NCBI RefSeq assembly: GCF_030269605.1
Contig: NZ_BSTQ01000002.1
Location: forward strand, 372,001 to 436,000
Direction: 5' to 3'
From: Lentzea sp. NBRC 105346
GTDB taxonomy: Bacteria > Actinomycetota > Actinomycetes > Mycobacteriales > Pseudonocardiaceae
Length of the DNA: 64,000 nt
The notes below the pieces were generated by a model, which worked only from the letters and a program-made list of their open reading frames with translations, was not told the DNA's origin and searched no databases. Each line of letters opens with the position of its first letter. The stretch's first letter is position 1. Below are positions 6,648 through 15,864 of this stretch, piece by piece. Made by a program: the position numbers and the translations under genes.

Positions 6648-9452
6648 ATGCGACTGAGACTCTGCATTGCGATCGTCATCGCGCTGATGGTCAGTCTGGT
6701 CAGCCCACCCGTGCAGGCGGAGGTGCAGCATCCCCGGCAGGCGTGGATGCGCGCGTCGACGGCCGGGCTGTTCCTGCACTGGGGCATGTTCACCGCGCCC
6801 AAGCACCTGAACTGCGCCGAGTGGGAACGCGACGTGACGGGCGGCGGGTGGAATCCGGACTACTGGGTGGACGAGACGCGCAAGCTCGGCGCGTCCTACC
6901 TCGTGCTCGCCACGTTCCACAGCCGGCTGGGGTACGCGCGGCCGTGGCCGTCGAAGATCCCCGGCAGCTGCGCCACGCAGCGCGACCTGCTCGGCGAGCT
7001 GGTGAAGGCGGGCAAGGCCAAGGGCGTCAACGTCATCCTCTACATGACCGACGACCCGCAGTGGCACGCCGAGCAGGGCGTCGAGATGCTCGACTCGGCC
7101 GCGTACTCCGCGTACAAAGGCAAGCAGGTCGACCTCACCACACGCGACGGGTTCGGGCAGTACAGCTACGACCTGTTCTTCGAGGTGATGGACAAGTACG
7201 CGGACCTGGCCGGGTTCTGGATCGACAACGACAACGAGTACTGGGAGAAGAACCGGCTCTACGAACAGATCCGCGAGAAGCGGCCCACGTGGTTGTTGAG
7301 CAACAACAACGAGGACACGCCGATCATGGACACGGTCAGCAACGAGCAGAAGACCGGCATGACGCCGAACTACGACTACCCGCAGGCCGCGTTCACGCCG
7401 ATGCCGCGGCTGACCGAGGCGTGCTACAAGCTGCCCAACACGGGCGACTGGTGGTACGACGGCGGCAACCACCAGGTCGACACGCGGCTCAACGTCGGCC
7501 GGTACATCACCAACGCGGGCTCGTCGATGAAGTCGCTGATGGCCGAGACGCCCATGGTGAACGGCAAGATGCCCGCGCAGCAGGAGGAGTTCAACAACTT
7601 CATGGCGGGCTGGCTGGCGCCGATCCGCAAGTCGTTGTACGGCACCGAGGGCGGCGGCTACATGTACGGCGGCATGCAGCCCGGCTTCTGGAACGACGGC
7701 GCCCACGGCGTGATCACCGTCGAGCCCGGCGCGAAGCGGCAGTACGTGCACGTCGTGACGCGGCCGCGCACGGACCAGGTCCGGTTGCGGGACAACGGGT
7801 ATCGCGCGTACCGGGTCACCGACGTGCGGACCGGTGAACGGTTGAAGTTCACCCAGTCCGGCGGATACCTGACCATTCTCGGGATCAAGAACTGGGACCA
7901 GTACGACACGGTGTTCCAAGTGGACACTCTCGGCCAGCAGTTCTACTACGACGACGTTCGCGCCACGGCCTCGTCTTCGAAGGACGGCTTCCCCGCGTCG
8001 AACCTGACCGACGGCAGCTTCGAGAAGTACTGGGACGCCAACGGAAAGCAGCCGGTGTCGATCACGCTGGACCTCGGCCGCCGGCGGGAGGCCTCCTACC
8101 TCGCCGTGAACCAGCGGGAGCAGTCGCCGACGCACGCGCGCGTGTCGTTCGGGCGGCCCGAGGACTCCGCGCGCATCAAGGACTACAAGGTCTACTCGTC
8201 CAACGACGGGCGACGGTGGGACCTCGTACGCAGTGGTGCGATGCCGAGCAACCGCGGCACGCAGTTCATCGAGGTCGGCGTGCACGCCCGGTACCTCAAG
8301 CTCGAGGTGCTCAACACGTGGGCCGGGCCGCAGGCGCCACGGTTCTCCGGGCAGCTGGCGATCGACGAGATCAAGGTGGCGCACGGCTACCAGCGCTCGT
8401 ATGGCACGTCGCTGCCGCTGGAGGCCGAGCACGCGGCGTTGTCCGGGTGGGTGCACCGCGAGTGGTGTGACGCCTGCTCCGGCGGTTTCGAGGTGACCGG
8501 GCAGGGTGCGGTGACGTTCAAGGACGTCACGGTCGCCGCGGACGGCGACTACCGGCTCGAGCTGGACGGTTCCGGCACCGCGTCGTTGAGCGTCAACGGT
8601 TCCGCTGCTAGTGAAGTCACGTTGGGCAGCGCGGTCGTGGTGCCGTTGAAGGCGGGCGCCAACACGGTGAAGGTGTCGGGGCGGGTGTCCTTGGACCGGA
8701 TCGCGGTGGCGCCGCTGCCGCCGGAGTCCTACACGCCGAAGACCACGCTGACCGTCCAGCCCCATGGCGTGCAATGGGTCGGGCCTGGGCAGCAGTCGGT
8801 CAAGGTCACCGCGAAGCTGCGGCTCGACGTCGACGACCAGATCGACCAGGTGTCCCTCGTTCCGTCGGTGCCCGCCGGGTGGACGGTGTCCGGTGCACCG
8901 GCGACGGCCGCGTCCATGCGGCTGGGGCAGGAGCTGAGCGGGTCGTGGACGCTGACCTCGCCCGCCGGCGCGGACGTCGGCTCTGTGGTGTCGCCGGTGA
9001 CGGCGTCGTTCAAGATCCTGGGCCGGGCCAAGCAGGCGGTCTCGAACGTGCCGATCCAGACGAGGCCGGCGAACGTCGTGTTCCGGCGTGAGGCCGAGGA
9101 TTCGGTCAACAAGATCGGCAACTCCGGTCTGACCGGCTGCGGCCAGTGCTCGGGCGCCGAGAAGGTGCGCAACATCGGTGGCGCGCCGGACCAGTTCGTG
9201 CTGTTCGAGAACGTGACCGTGCCGTCGGCCGGTCAGTACTCGATGGACATCGTGTACACGGTCAACGGGCCGCGGTCGTACTTCGTGTCGGTCAACGGCG
9301 GCGCACCCGTCGAGGTGAAGACCAACGGTCAGGGCAACAACACGCCCTACACCACGACGATTCCGGTGACGTTGAACGCGGGCGCCAACACGATCAAGTT
9401 CTTCAACGACGAGTCGGGAGCGCCGGACCTGGACCGGATCTCCCTCAGCTGA
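6648..9452 (+). CDS. Secreted GH29-like glycoside hydrolase with F5/8C and CBM modules
   Basis: The product is 934 aa, with the start at ATG 6648 preceded by GAAGAGAG. Residues 1-24 are a Sec signal peptide ending VQA-EV. The catalytic domain (about 30-420) resembles GH29 alpha-L-fucosidases: GLFLHWGMFTAP near the N-terminus and GFWIDNDNEYWE, whose Asp would be the nucleophile. A discoidin/F5/8C (CBM32-like) module follows at about 430-580 (FPASNLTDGSFEKYWDA, ITLDLGRR). Two CBM6/35-like beta-sandwiches follow, at about 590-690 and 800-934. The enzyme is predicted to act extracellularly on fucosylated or related glycans. Sequence away from the motifs is divergent, so substrate specificity is uncertain. 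The gene is convergent with the GH47-GH59-GH29 operon across a strong terminator. Confidence 0.75.
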   Translation: MRLRLCIAIVIALMVSLVSPPVQAEVQHPRQAWMRASTAGLFLHWGMFTAPKHLNCAEWERDVTGGGWNPDYWVDETRKLGASYLVLATFHSRLGYARPWPSKIPGSCATQRDLLGELVKAGKAKGVNVILYMTDDPQWHAEQGVEMLDSAAYSAYKGKQVDLTTRDGFGQYSYDLFFEVMDKYADLAGFWIDNDNEYWEKNRLYEQIREKRPTWLLSNNNEDTPIMDTVSNEQKTGMTPNYDYPQAAFTPMPRLTEACYKLPNTGDWWYDGGNHQVDTRLNVGRYITNAGSSMKSLMAETPMVNGKMPAQQEEFNNFMAGWLAPIRKSLYGTEGGGYMYGGMQPGFWNDGAHGVITVEPGAKRQYVHVVTRPRTDQVRLRDNGYRAYRVTDVRTGERLKFTQSGGYLTILGIKNWDQYDTVFQVDTLGQQFYYDDVRATASSSKDGFPASNLTDGSFEKYWDANGKQPVSITLDLGRRREASYLAVNQREQSPTHARVSFGRPEDSARIKDYKVYSSNDGRRWDLVRSGAMPSNRGTQFIEVGVHARYLKLEVLNTWAGPQAPRFSGQLAIDEIKVAHGYQRSYGTSLPLEAEHAALSGWVHREWCDACSGGFEVTGQGAVTFKDVTVAADGDYRLELDGSGTASLSVNGSAASEVTLGSAVVVPLKAGANTVKVSGRVSLDRIAVAPLPPESYTPKTTLTVQPHGVQWVGPGQQSVKVTAKLRLDVDDQIDQVSLVPSVPAGWTVSGAPATAASMRLGQELSGSWTLTSPAGADVGSVVSPVTASFKILGRAKQAVSNVPIQTRPANVVFRREAEDSVNKIGNSGLTGCGQCSGAEKVRNIGGAPDQFVLFENVTVPSAGQYSMDIVYTVNGPRSYFVSVNGGAPVEVKTNGQGNNTPYTTTIPVTLNAGANTIKFFNDESGAPDLDRISLS

Positions 9453-9461
9453 TCGGTACCA

Positions 9462-9512
9462 CCGTTAAGGCCACCTTTGCTGCGTCTGACGCAGCAAAGG
9501 TGGCCTTAACGG
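9462..9512. terminator. Bidirectional rho-independent-type terminator
   Basis: A perfect 23-bp inverted repeat (arms 9462-9484 and 9490-9512; core AAGGCCACCTTTGCTGCG) encloses the 5-nt loop TCTGA. It sits between the stop codons of two convergent genes, 9 bp after one and 2 bp before the other. There is no long T-run, as is common in actinomycetes. Confidence 0.85.
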
Positions 9513-9514
9513 CA

Positions 9515-11494
9515 CTACGGGAGGGTCCAGCGCTGGTTGGCGCCGCCGTTGCAGTCCCAGATGATCAGTTGGGTACCGTTGGTGGTGTTGAAGCCGGGCA
9601 CGTCGAGACAACGGCCCGACTGCGGGTTGACCAGCGCCCCACCGGACGCCGACCACTTCTGGTGGGCGAGCCCGTTGCACGTGTAGAGCTGCACCACGGA
9701 CCCGTTGGCCGACCCACCGCCGTAGATGTCCAGGCACTTGCCGAACGCCTGCAGCGTGCCGTCCGGCGCGACGGTCCAGTTCTGGGCGGCGGTGTCGTTG
9801 CAGTCCCAGATCTGCACGCGGGTGCCGTCGGCGTTGCTGCCGCCGTTGACGTCCAGGCACTTCCCCGCCAGACCGGAAGCCACCGGACCGGACCGCACCG
9901 GGGAACCGGCTCGCTGGTGCAGGCTGAAGGTGGCGATCGCCGGGGCCGCGCGGGAACCGGTGATCCGCAGCCGCACCCGTGAGGTGGTCACCGGCGCCGG
10001 GAGCCGCACCAGCTTCTTGTAGCCGACCGTGGTGTCCGTGGCGACCTGCACCCACGTGGCGCCGTTCCAGCGGTCGACCGCGAACGACTGCGTGCGCATG
10101 CCGACGGCCATGTCCTCCTGGACGTTGATCACGTTAAAGGTTCGGGCAGAACCGAGATCCAGTGTCAGCGAACCCGTTGTGCCCGCGAGCTTCCACGACG
10201 TGTCGGCATTGCCGTCGACCGCCGAACCCGGCGAGGTACCGGAATCCGTCGACGCCGACGCACCGCGGGCCGAGTCGACGGCGAACGTCGACGAGATGGT
10301 GTTGCCGAACGTGGTCAGCGCGTCGATCGTCGGCTGGTCCAGCAGCCCGCGCCGGTCGGGGCCGACGTTGAGCAGCAGCTGACAGTTGCGCCCCACCGAC
10401 GTGTAGTAGGTGTCCTCCAGCTGCGCCGGCGACTTGATCGACGTGTACGGGTAGAACCAGCCGTCCGGGTAGATCGACGCGTCGCACTCCGCGGGCGTCC
10501 AGCGCAGCACGCTCCACTTGCTGGTGCCGTCGGACTTCCGTTGCGCCAGAACGGAATCCCCGCCGATGTCGGCAGCGCGCTCGTCCTCGGGTTCGAGGAA
10601 CCGGTCGGCGGCGGTCGAGGCGTCACCGATCAGCGGGATCGGCGACCACTCGCTCTGGCGGCCGACGCCGTCCTCGTTGCCGACCCACCGGTTGTCGATG
10701 TCCTGGAACATCACGGCGTTCGGCTGCAATGTGCGGACGATGCGGATGAAGTCCGTGTAGTTGTACGGGTTGTCCTTGCCGGTCGGGTTGGCGCCGTCCC
10801 ACCACACCTCGTCGATCGTGCCGTACCGGGTGAGCAGCTCGTACAGGTTGTTCATGAAGTACTGGTTGTAGTCGTCGGCCGACACCGTGAACCTCTGCCC
10901 GCCCACGACGTCGGCCGGGTCGGACGGGATGGTCCGCGACGTGAAGGCGCTGCCGTTGGCGTAGCGGCCGCCCGGCTGAGCCTCGTGCAGGTCGGACGGC
11001 GAGATGTACACGCCGACCTTCAACCCCTGCGCGCGCAGGGCGTTGGAGAACTCCCGCACCACGTCACCCTGACCGCCGCGCCACGAGCTGGAGGCCACGC
11101 CGAACGACGAATAGCGTGACGGGAACAGCAGGAACCCGTCGTGGTGCTTCACGGTCAGGATCACCAGCTTGAACCCGGCGTTCTTCAACGCCGTGGCCCA
11201 CTGCGCGGTGTCCAGCTGGTTGGGCTGGAAGTCGTTCGGGTTCTCGGTGCCGGTGCCGTGCTCCCGCCCGGTGTAGGTGTTGATTCCGAAGTGGACGAAC
11301 GCGGTCAGCTCCAGCCGCTGCCACGCCAGCTGGCGCGGTGACGGCGTGACGGACGCGGCCTTCGCCCTGATCTGCGCGGGTGTGTCCGACGGGGAGATCC
11401 CGACGACCGGGGAGGCGGCTGTCACGTCCGCCGCCGCTGTGCCCCCTCCCAACAACACCAGGACGAGCGCCAGAACTCTTATCGCAGCTCCCAT
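9515..11494 (-). CDS. Secreted GH29 alpha-L-fucosidase with F5/8C and ricin-type lectin domains
   Basis: The product is 659 aa from ATG 11492-11494, which overlaps the upstream GH59 gene by 16 nt. A signal peptide (VLALVLVLLGGGTAAA) leads. The GH29 domain (about 40-390) has WQRLELTAFVHFGINTYTG, VKHHDGFLLFPS and YGTIDEVWWDGAN (Asp near residue 231, the expected nucleophile). An F5/8C module follows (about 400-520), then a ricin B-type beta-trefoil with QxW-like repeats: CLDVNGGSNADGTRVQIWDC, KCLDIYGGGS and GRCLDVPGFNTTNGTQLIIWDC. The enzyme releases terminal fucose outside the cell; the lectin likely anchors it to galactose-rich glycans. It is the last gene of the GH47-GH59-GH29 operon. Confidence 0.9.
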   Translation of the reverse strand: MGAAIRVLALVLVLLGGGTAAADVTAASPVVGISPSDTPAQIRAKAASVTPSPRQLAWQRLELTAFVHFGINTYTGREHGTGTENPNDFQPNQLDTAQWATALKNAGFKLVILTVKHHDGFLLFPSRYSSFGVASSSWRGGQGDVVREFSNALRAQGLKVGVYISPSDLHEAQPGGRYANGSAFTSRTIPSDPADVVGGQRFTVSADDYNQYFMNNLYELLTRYGTIDEVWWDGANPTGKDNPYNYTDFIRIVRTLQPNAVMFQDIDNRWVGNEDGVGRQSEWSPIPLIGDASTAADRFLEPEDERAADIGGDSVLAQRKSDGTSKWSVLRWTPAECDASIYPDGWFYPYTSIKSPAQLEDTYYTSVGRNCQLLLNVGPDRRGLLDQPTIDALTTFGNTISSTFAVDSARGASASTDSGTSPGSAVDGNADTSWKLAGTTGSLTLDLGSARTFNVINVQEDMAVGMRTQSFAVDRWNGATWVQVATDTTVGYKKLVRLPAPVTTSRVRLRITGSRAAPAIATFSLHQRAGSPVRSGPVASGLAGKCLDVNGGSNADGTRVQIWDCNDTAAQNWTVAPDGTLQAFGKCLDIYGGGSANGSVVQLYTCNGLAHQKWSASGGALVNPQSGRCLDVPGFNTTNGTQLIIWDCNGGANQRWTLP

Positions 11495-13863
11495 TGCTGG
11501 TTCGCACCTCCGTTGGACGGCCACTGGATGACCGGTGCGTTCTCGGCGGTCGAAGCACCGGAGACGTCGGCGAGCATGCCGCTGTGCCGGTTTGTCAGCG
11601 TGTTACCGCTGAAAGTCCACTGCTGGTTCGCGCCGGGATTCACCGTCCACTGCACGAGCTGCGTGCCCTGCGTGGTGGAGAAGCCCGGCACATCGAGGGC
11701 CCTGCCGGTGCCCACGTTGACCAGCTGCACGTACCCGCCGGACTGGACGAGCCGCCAGCGCTGGTTCGCCGAACCGGAATCGGTCTGCTGGACGATCACG
11801 GCACCCTCGTCGGCCGAGACCGGCGCGAGCAGCTTGCCGCTGTTGCGGTTCACCAGCCGGTAGGTGGCCGCGGTTCCCGGCGTGATCGACAGGTTGTCGA
11901 ACTGCGGGGTGCGCCAGCGGGTCCCGATGTCGCCCTCCCCCACGCCGACGGCGATCCCGGCCGGCCCGACCCCGTAGGTGCCGTCCGAGGCCGATCCCAG
12001 CGTCACGCCGTCCACGACCGCGGTCAGCGAGGCGCCCTCCAGGCGCAACGCCACGGTGTGCCACGTGTTGACGCCCAGCGCGGCCCGCGTGCCCGACGCG
12101 AGGACGGCCATGCCGCCGCCGGTGTCGCCGCGCAGGATCTGCCAGCCACCGGACTGCGACACCTTCAGGTAGTAGGCGTTGATCTGGCCGACCTGCCAGT
12201 AGTCGCGGGCGCCGAACCGGCCGAGCACGGCCACCGATCCCCCGGACTGCTCGAACATCGCGTCCGTCTGCACGGTGTAGTTGGCCATGCTGTTGTCGCC
12301 GATCACCGCGTACGCCGGGCTCTGGTGCGGGTGCCACGGGATCGGCGCGACCGGCGCCATCTGCCGCACGCACAGCCCACCACGCCCGCCGCCGCACGAC
12401 ACCGTCTCGAACGAGCCGTGCTGGTCGGCCAGGTAACGGGCCTCACGCCCGGTACCGTACGAGTCGAAGTTGTCGTTGTGCGGCAACGGGAACGCGCTGG
12501 TCGCCGGGCTCGTCGCAGTGCCCTTGCCCTGACCGGACGTCGTGCTGATCGAGTAGATCCGGCCGGGTTGCAGCGTGATCGACCACGTTCCGTTCGAAGG
12601 CGTCACGTCGGACTGCCGCACGAACCAGTCGGCGGGGTTGTTCGAGTTCAGGTCGCTCGCCCACACCCGCAGCGAGCCGGTCGACAGGCCACCCGTCACG
12701 GTCGCGGTCAACGTCTCCGCGCTGGTGGCCCGAGTAGTCTCGACAATCGTGGTGTACGACGAGCCGGACTTCAGCGTCACGTAGCTGCCGACGTTGCGAT
12801 TGTTGGACAGATACCCGCTGGCGGAGTCGATGAACTGCCAGCCGGGTTGCGCGAACTGGTTCCAGTGCGCCTGCACCCACAGCGACTTGCCGTCGCTGTA
12901 CTGCCCGGACCACGGCTGCGGCGCCACCATCAGCCCGGTCGTCTGGAACGGCAGGCCCGGCGGCAGCGCGGCGATCAGCGGCCAGTTCATGTACGCCGTC
13001 ATCTTCGCGTCGATGTAGCCACGGTTGAGCTGCCGCGCCATCACCGGACCTCCGGCGCGGTAGTCCTGCGAGCCGTTCTCGCTGGCCCACAACGGTTTGC
13101 CGATGTTCTGCGCCTCGGCGGGCGAGTCGCAGTAGTCGCCGGTCGACTCGGACACGCCGCGGCACGGGTAGTGCGCGCCGACGACGTCGATCGCGTTGCG
13201 GAACGCCGTGTTGCTCCGCATGTCGTTGACGACATCCCAGCCGCCGTCCGCGCCGACGATCTTCACATTGCCGAACCCGTTGCTGTTCAACGCGTTGCGC
13301 AGGTTCACGAACCAGGTGGTGCTCCAGCCGTTCTCGTTCCACCCGCCGATGTAGTCGATCGTGAGCCCGTGGACGTCACGGGCACCGCGCAGGTAGTTCA
13401 GGATGTAGGTGATCATGTTGGCCGTCCACACGTCGGACGTGCCGATCCAGCCCGGCGCGGCCCAGGCGAGTGCCGCGAGCTTGATGTTCGGGTTGCGCTT
13501 CTTGGCTTCGGTCATCAGCCACCACTCGTACCCGCGCTGGTAGTTCTGGTCGTTCGCGGTGTGCATGTGGCTGGGCTCGGCGCCGTCGGTGGAGTTCGCG
13601 TCACCGCCGATCTCCACCTTCAGCAACGACAGCGCGGCGCCGTAACCGGGCTTGAAGAGGTAATCGAGGACCTGGCTTCGCTGTGGTTCGGCATAGTCGT
13701 ACAACAGCTTCGTGTTGCCGCCACCGCCGCTCACCGCGCCGACGCCGTCATAGACGCGGCCGGATCCGTTCCCGCTGATCGTGATGCTCGTCGCGGCACG
13801 CGCCGGTGTCGTCACCAGCAACGCGCCCAGCAAGATCAGGACGAGCCCCATTGCTCGTTTCAT
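11479..13863 (-). CDS. Secreted GH59 galactocerebrosidase-like enzyme with ricin-type lectin
   Basis: The product is 794 aa with a signal peptide (MKRAMGLVLILLGALLVTTPARA). The sequence follows animal GALC closely: VYDGVGAVSGGG, LFKPGYGAALSLLKVEIGGD, GAEPSHMHT, RGYEWWLMTEAKKRNPNIKL and GLMVAPQPWSGQY. The acid/base Glu is in IGGWNENGWS (about residue 174) and the nucleophile Glu in PLWASENGSQ (about 261). The family's second beta-sandwich and lectin-like domain continue to about residue 650, and a ricin B-type trefoil (about 655-794) is added at the end. GH59 removes galactose from galactosylceramide and related beta-galactosides. The ATG is 2 bp after the upstream GH47 stop, so the genes are co-transcribed. 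Bacterial GH59 enzymes are uncommon. Confidence 0.9.
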   Translation of the reverse strand: MKRAMGLVLILLGALLVTTPARAATSITISGNGSGRVYDGVGAVSGGGGNTKLLYDYAEPQRSQVLDYLFKPGYGAALSLLKVEIGGDANSTDGAEPSHMHTANDQNYQRGYEWWLMTEAKKRNPNIKLAALAWAAPGWIGTSDVWTANMITYILNYLRGARDVHGLTIDYIGGWNENGWSTTWFVNLRNALNSNGFGNVKIVGADGGWDVVNDMRSNTAFRNAIDVVGAHYPCRGVSESTGDYCDSPAEAQNIGKPLWASENGSQDYRAGGPVMARQLNRGYIDAKMTAYMNWPLIAALPPGLPFQTTGLMVAPQPWSGQYSDGKSLWVQAHWNQFAQPGWQFIDSASGYLSNNRNVGSYVTLKSGSSYTTIVETTRATSAETLTATVTGGLSTGSLRVWASDLNSNNPADWFVRQSDVTPSNGTWSITLQPGRIYSISTTSGQGKGTATSPATSAFPLPHNDNFDSYGTGREARYLADQHGSFETVSCGGGRGGLCVRQMAPVAPIPWHPHQSPAYAVIGDNSMANYTVQTDAMFEQSGGSVAVLGRFGARDYWQVGQINAYYLKVSQSGGWQILRGDTGGGMAVLASGTRAALGVNTWHTVALRLEGASLTAVVDGVTLGSASDGTYGVGPAGIAVGVGEGDIGTRWRTPQFDNLSITPGTAATYRLVNRNSGKLLAPVSADEGAVIVQQTDSGSANQRWRLVQSGGYVQLVNVGTGRALDVPGFSTTQGTQLVQWTVNPGANQQWTFSGNTLTNRHSGMLADVSGASTAENAPVIQWPSNGGANQQWELR

Positions 13864-13865
13864 GG

Positions 13866-15689
13866 TCACACTCCGATGAGTTGCCACTGCTGGCTGGTGC
13901 TGCCGCTGAGCGGCTGCTGCACGGCGGCGGCGCCGTTGGAAGTGTTTGCGACATCGAGTGCCTTGCCACTGTTGCGGCTGACGAACGTGTAGTAGCCGCC
14001 CGTGAGGCGGGCCTCCCACTGCTGGTTGTTACCGCCGTTGTGCGCCCACTGCACCAGCGCGACGCCGTCCGATGTGGACGCTCCCGGCACGTCGAGAACC
14101 TTGCCGCTGTGCTGGGACGTCAGCCGCGAGTAGCCGCCCGTGGTCGTGACGATCCAGCGCTGGTTGGCGTTGCCGTGGTTGTCCCACTGGATGACCGCGG
14201 CACCGTCGGAGACCGACGCGGCGCTGACGTCCAGAACACGCCCGGAAGCCCGGTTGACCAGGCGGTAGGTGCCCGACAGCGGCACGGTGACCCGCTTGAT
14301 GCCGCGCAGCACGTTGCCCTCGGTCGTGAGGTAGTTGGTGGTGTAGTCGAATCGCGGCGCGGCCGCCCACATCAGGTAGTAGTACTTCATGTTCTCGGAG
14401 AACCAGTAGCCCGGCGTCGTGTCGCCCTTGGTCGTCGGCGTCGTGGTCATGTTCGTGACGACCGCGTACCCGTTGGCCACCTTGCAGTGCGCCTTCTGCC
14501 GGTCCCACAGGTCCTTGCCCCGCGTCCGGTACACCTCGTTGCCGGTCAGCAGCCACAGGAACAGCGCCGAGTCGACGTACTCGGGCCGCAGCTCGTAGCC
14601 GGTGCTGAGCGCCGCGAGGGTCTGGTAGTTCACCGACTCCGGCGGCAGCCGGTGCTGTGCGAGTACGGCGGCCCAGGACGAGTGGTAGGCCTCGCCCTGG
14701 GCCAGGTTCCCGCCCTGGGCGAGCAGGCCGGCGTAGAACGCGGTGAGCTCGGACTGGTAGCGGCTCAGCGTCGCACCGGTGTTCATGTCGACCTGGCGGA
14801 ACCACAGGCGGCCGTTCACGGTCTCGGCCTGCCGCTGCAGGATCGCGTCGGTCAGCGTGCGGTACCAGCCGAGGATCTCGGTGTCGCCGAAGAACTGGTA
14901 GGCGTCCCACAGGTACTCGAAGAAGGAGTCGACCGGCGGGTCGACCTTCGACGACGAGTCGACCCAGGCGCCGGTGTCGACGTTGAGCGTGGTGCCGACG
15001 AGATTCAGGCCAGACCGTCTGTCGTACACCGCTCTGAGCGCCTTCTTGGCGGCGTTGAAGTACTTCGGGTCGCCGGTGAGCTGCGACAGCCAGCCCAGCT
15101 CGGTGATGTTGCTGCCCACCTCGGCGAGCGGTACCTGGTTGCCGCTGACCGCGCCCGTCCGCAGGTTGACGTAGCGGTACGGCGCACCTGTCGGAGATTT
15201 GGTGAACGCGGGCAGGACGCGGTCGGCGAAGTCGCGGGCCTTGGCGAGCAGCCCGGCGTCACCGGTCGCGTGGTAGCCGGACAGCAGGCCGCCGAGGATC
15301 CGGATGATCGACTCGAAGACGTGCACGCTCGCGTCGCGGTCGAAGTTCAGGTTGCTGTCGCACCAGCTCACGCTGGCGGCGAGCTCACCGTCGAGCTCCA
15401 TCAGGTACAGCGTGTCGAGCGACTCGACGATGGTCAGGCCGAGCGAGGCGCCACCGATGAAGAAGTCGGAACCCGTGCCGCTCAACGGCTTCAGCTCGTC
15501 GCGGCCCCAGGTGAGGCGCCGGTACGCGGTCCACGCGGTCAGGAATTCCTGGCGGACATCGTTGGCGAGGACGGGATCGCCGGGCCCGAGGGCCGCGTGC
15601 GCGGATCCGGTGTTCGCGGCCAGTCCGGCGCCGCCAGCAGCAAGGACGCCACCGAGTCGCAGCAGGGTTCGACGCGACAGCACCGCCAT
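13866..15689 (-). CDS. Secreted GH47 alpha-mannosidase with ricin-type lectin
   Basis: The product is 607 aa. ATG 15687-15689 has GGAGG 7 nt upstream. A twin-arginine signal (SRRTLLRLGGVLAAGGAGLAA) directs export. The (alpha/alpha)7-barrel domain has GH47 signatures: LTIVESLDTLYLM, VFESIIRILGGLLSGY, VDSFFEYLWDAYQFFGD and WFSENMKYYYLMW. Some are shortened relative to eukaryotic ER mannosidase I. A ricin-type beta-trefoil (about residues 470-607) repeats GRVLDVSAAS, GKVLDVPGAS and GKALDVANTS. GH47 enzymes trim alpha-1,2-linked mannose from high-mannose N-glycans. It is the first gene of the operon, downstream of a LacI-type palindrome. Confidence 0.88.
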   Translation of the reverse strand: MAVLSRRTLLRLGGVLAAGGAGLAANTGSAHAALGPGDPVLANDVRQEFLTAWTAYRRLTWGRDELKPLSGTGSDFFIGGASLGLTIVESLDTLYLMELDGELAASVSWCDSNLNFDRDASVHVFESIIRILGGLLSGYHATGDAGLLAKARDFADRVLPAFTKSPTGAPYRYVNLRTGAVSGNQVPLAEVGSNITELGWLSQLTGDPKYFNAAKKALRAVYDRRSGLNLVGTTLNVDTGAWVDSSSKVDPPVDSFFEYLWDAYQFFGDTEILGWYRTLTDAILQRQAETVNGRLWFRQVDMNTGATLSRYQSELTAFYAGLLAQGGNLAQGEAYHSSWAAVLAQHRLPPESVNYQTLAALSTGYELRPEYVDSALFLWLLTGNEVYRTRGKDLWDRQKAHCKVANGYAVVTNMTTTPTTKGDTTPGYWFSENMKYYYLMWAAAPRFDYTTNYLTTEGNVLRGIKRVTVPLSGTYRLVNRASGRVLDVSAASVSDGAAVIQWDNHGNANQRWIVTTTGGYSRLTSQHSGKVLDVPGASTSDGVALVQWAHNGGNNQQWEARLTGGYYTFVSRNSGKALDVANTSNGAAAVQQPLSGSTSQQWQLIGV

Positions 15690-15715
15690 CAGGGACCTCC
15701 AGGAAAGGCGTTGGC

Positions 15716-15729
15716 GGACAACGTTGTCC
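15716..15729. promoter_or_regulatory. LacI-family-type operator upstream of the GH47 operon
   Basis: GGACAACGTTGTCC is a perfect 14-bp palindrome with the central CG and the AACGTT core typical of LacI/GalR operators. It ends 26 bp before the GH47 start codon, placing it over the likely promoter or leader. No LacI gene lies in the window. Confidence 0.55.
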
Positions 15730-15864
15730 AATCTGGAGGCGGGGGTGCGGGCGGTCAACGCTCCGCCCGCACCCTGTCCGGTGCCACTCTGAAATTGTCC
15801 TTCGCAGCCCAGTCGGATCGGCCGATCGGCGCCGAATGGTCCGCTGTCCGCGTGTTCTACGGTG

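Noticed and set aside
6570..8774. A minus-strand open frame under the GH29-like gene.
   Set aside because: The translation is Arg/Val/His-rich with no motif, while the plus strand shows a signal peptide and GH29 motifs.
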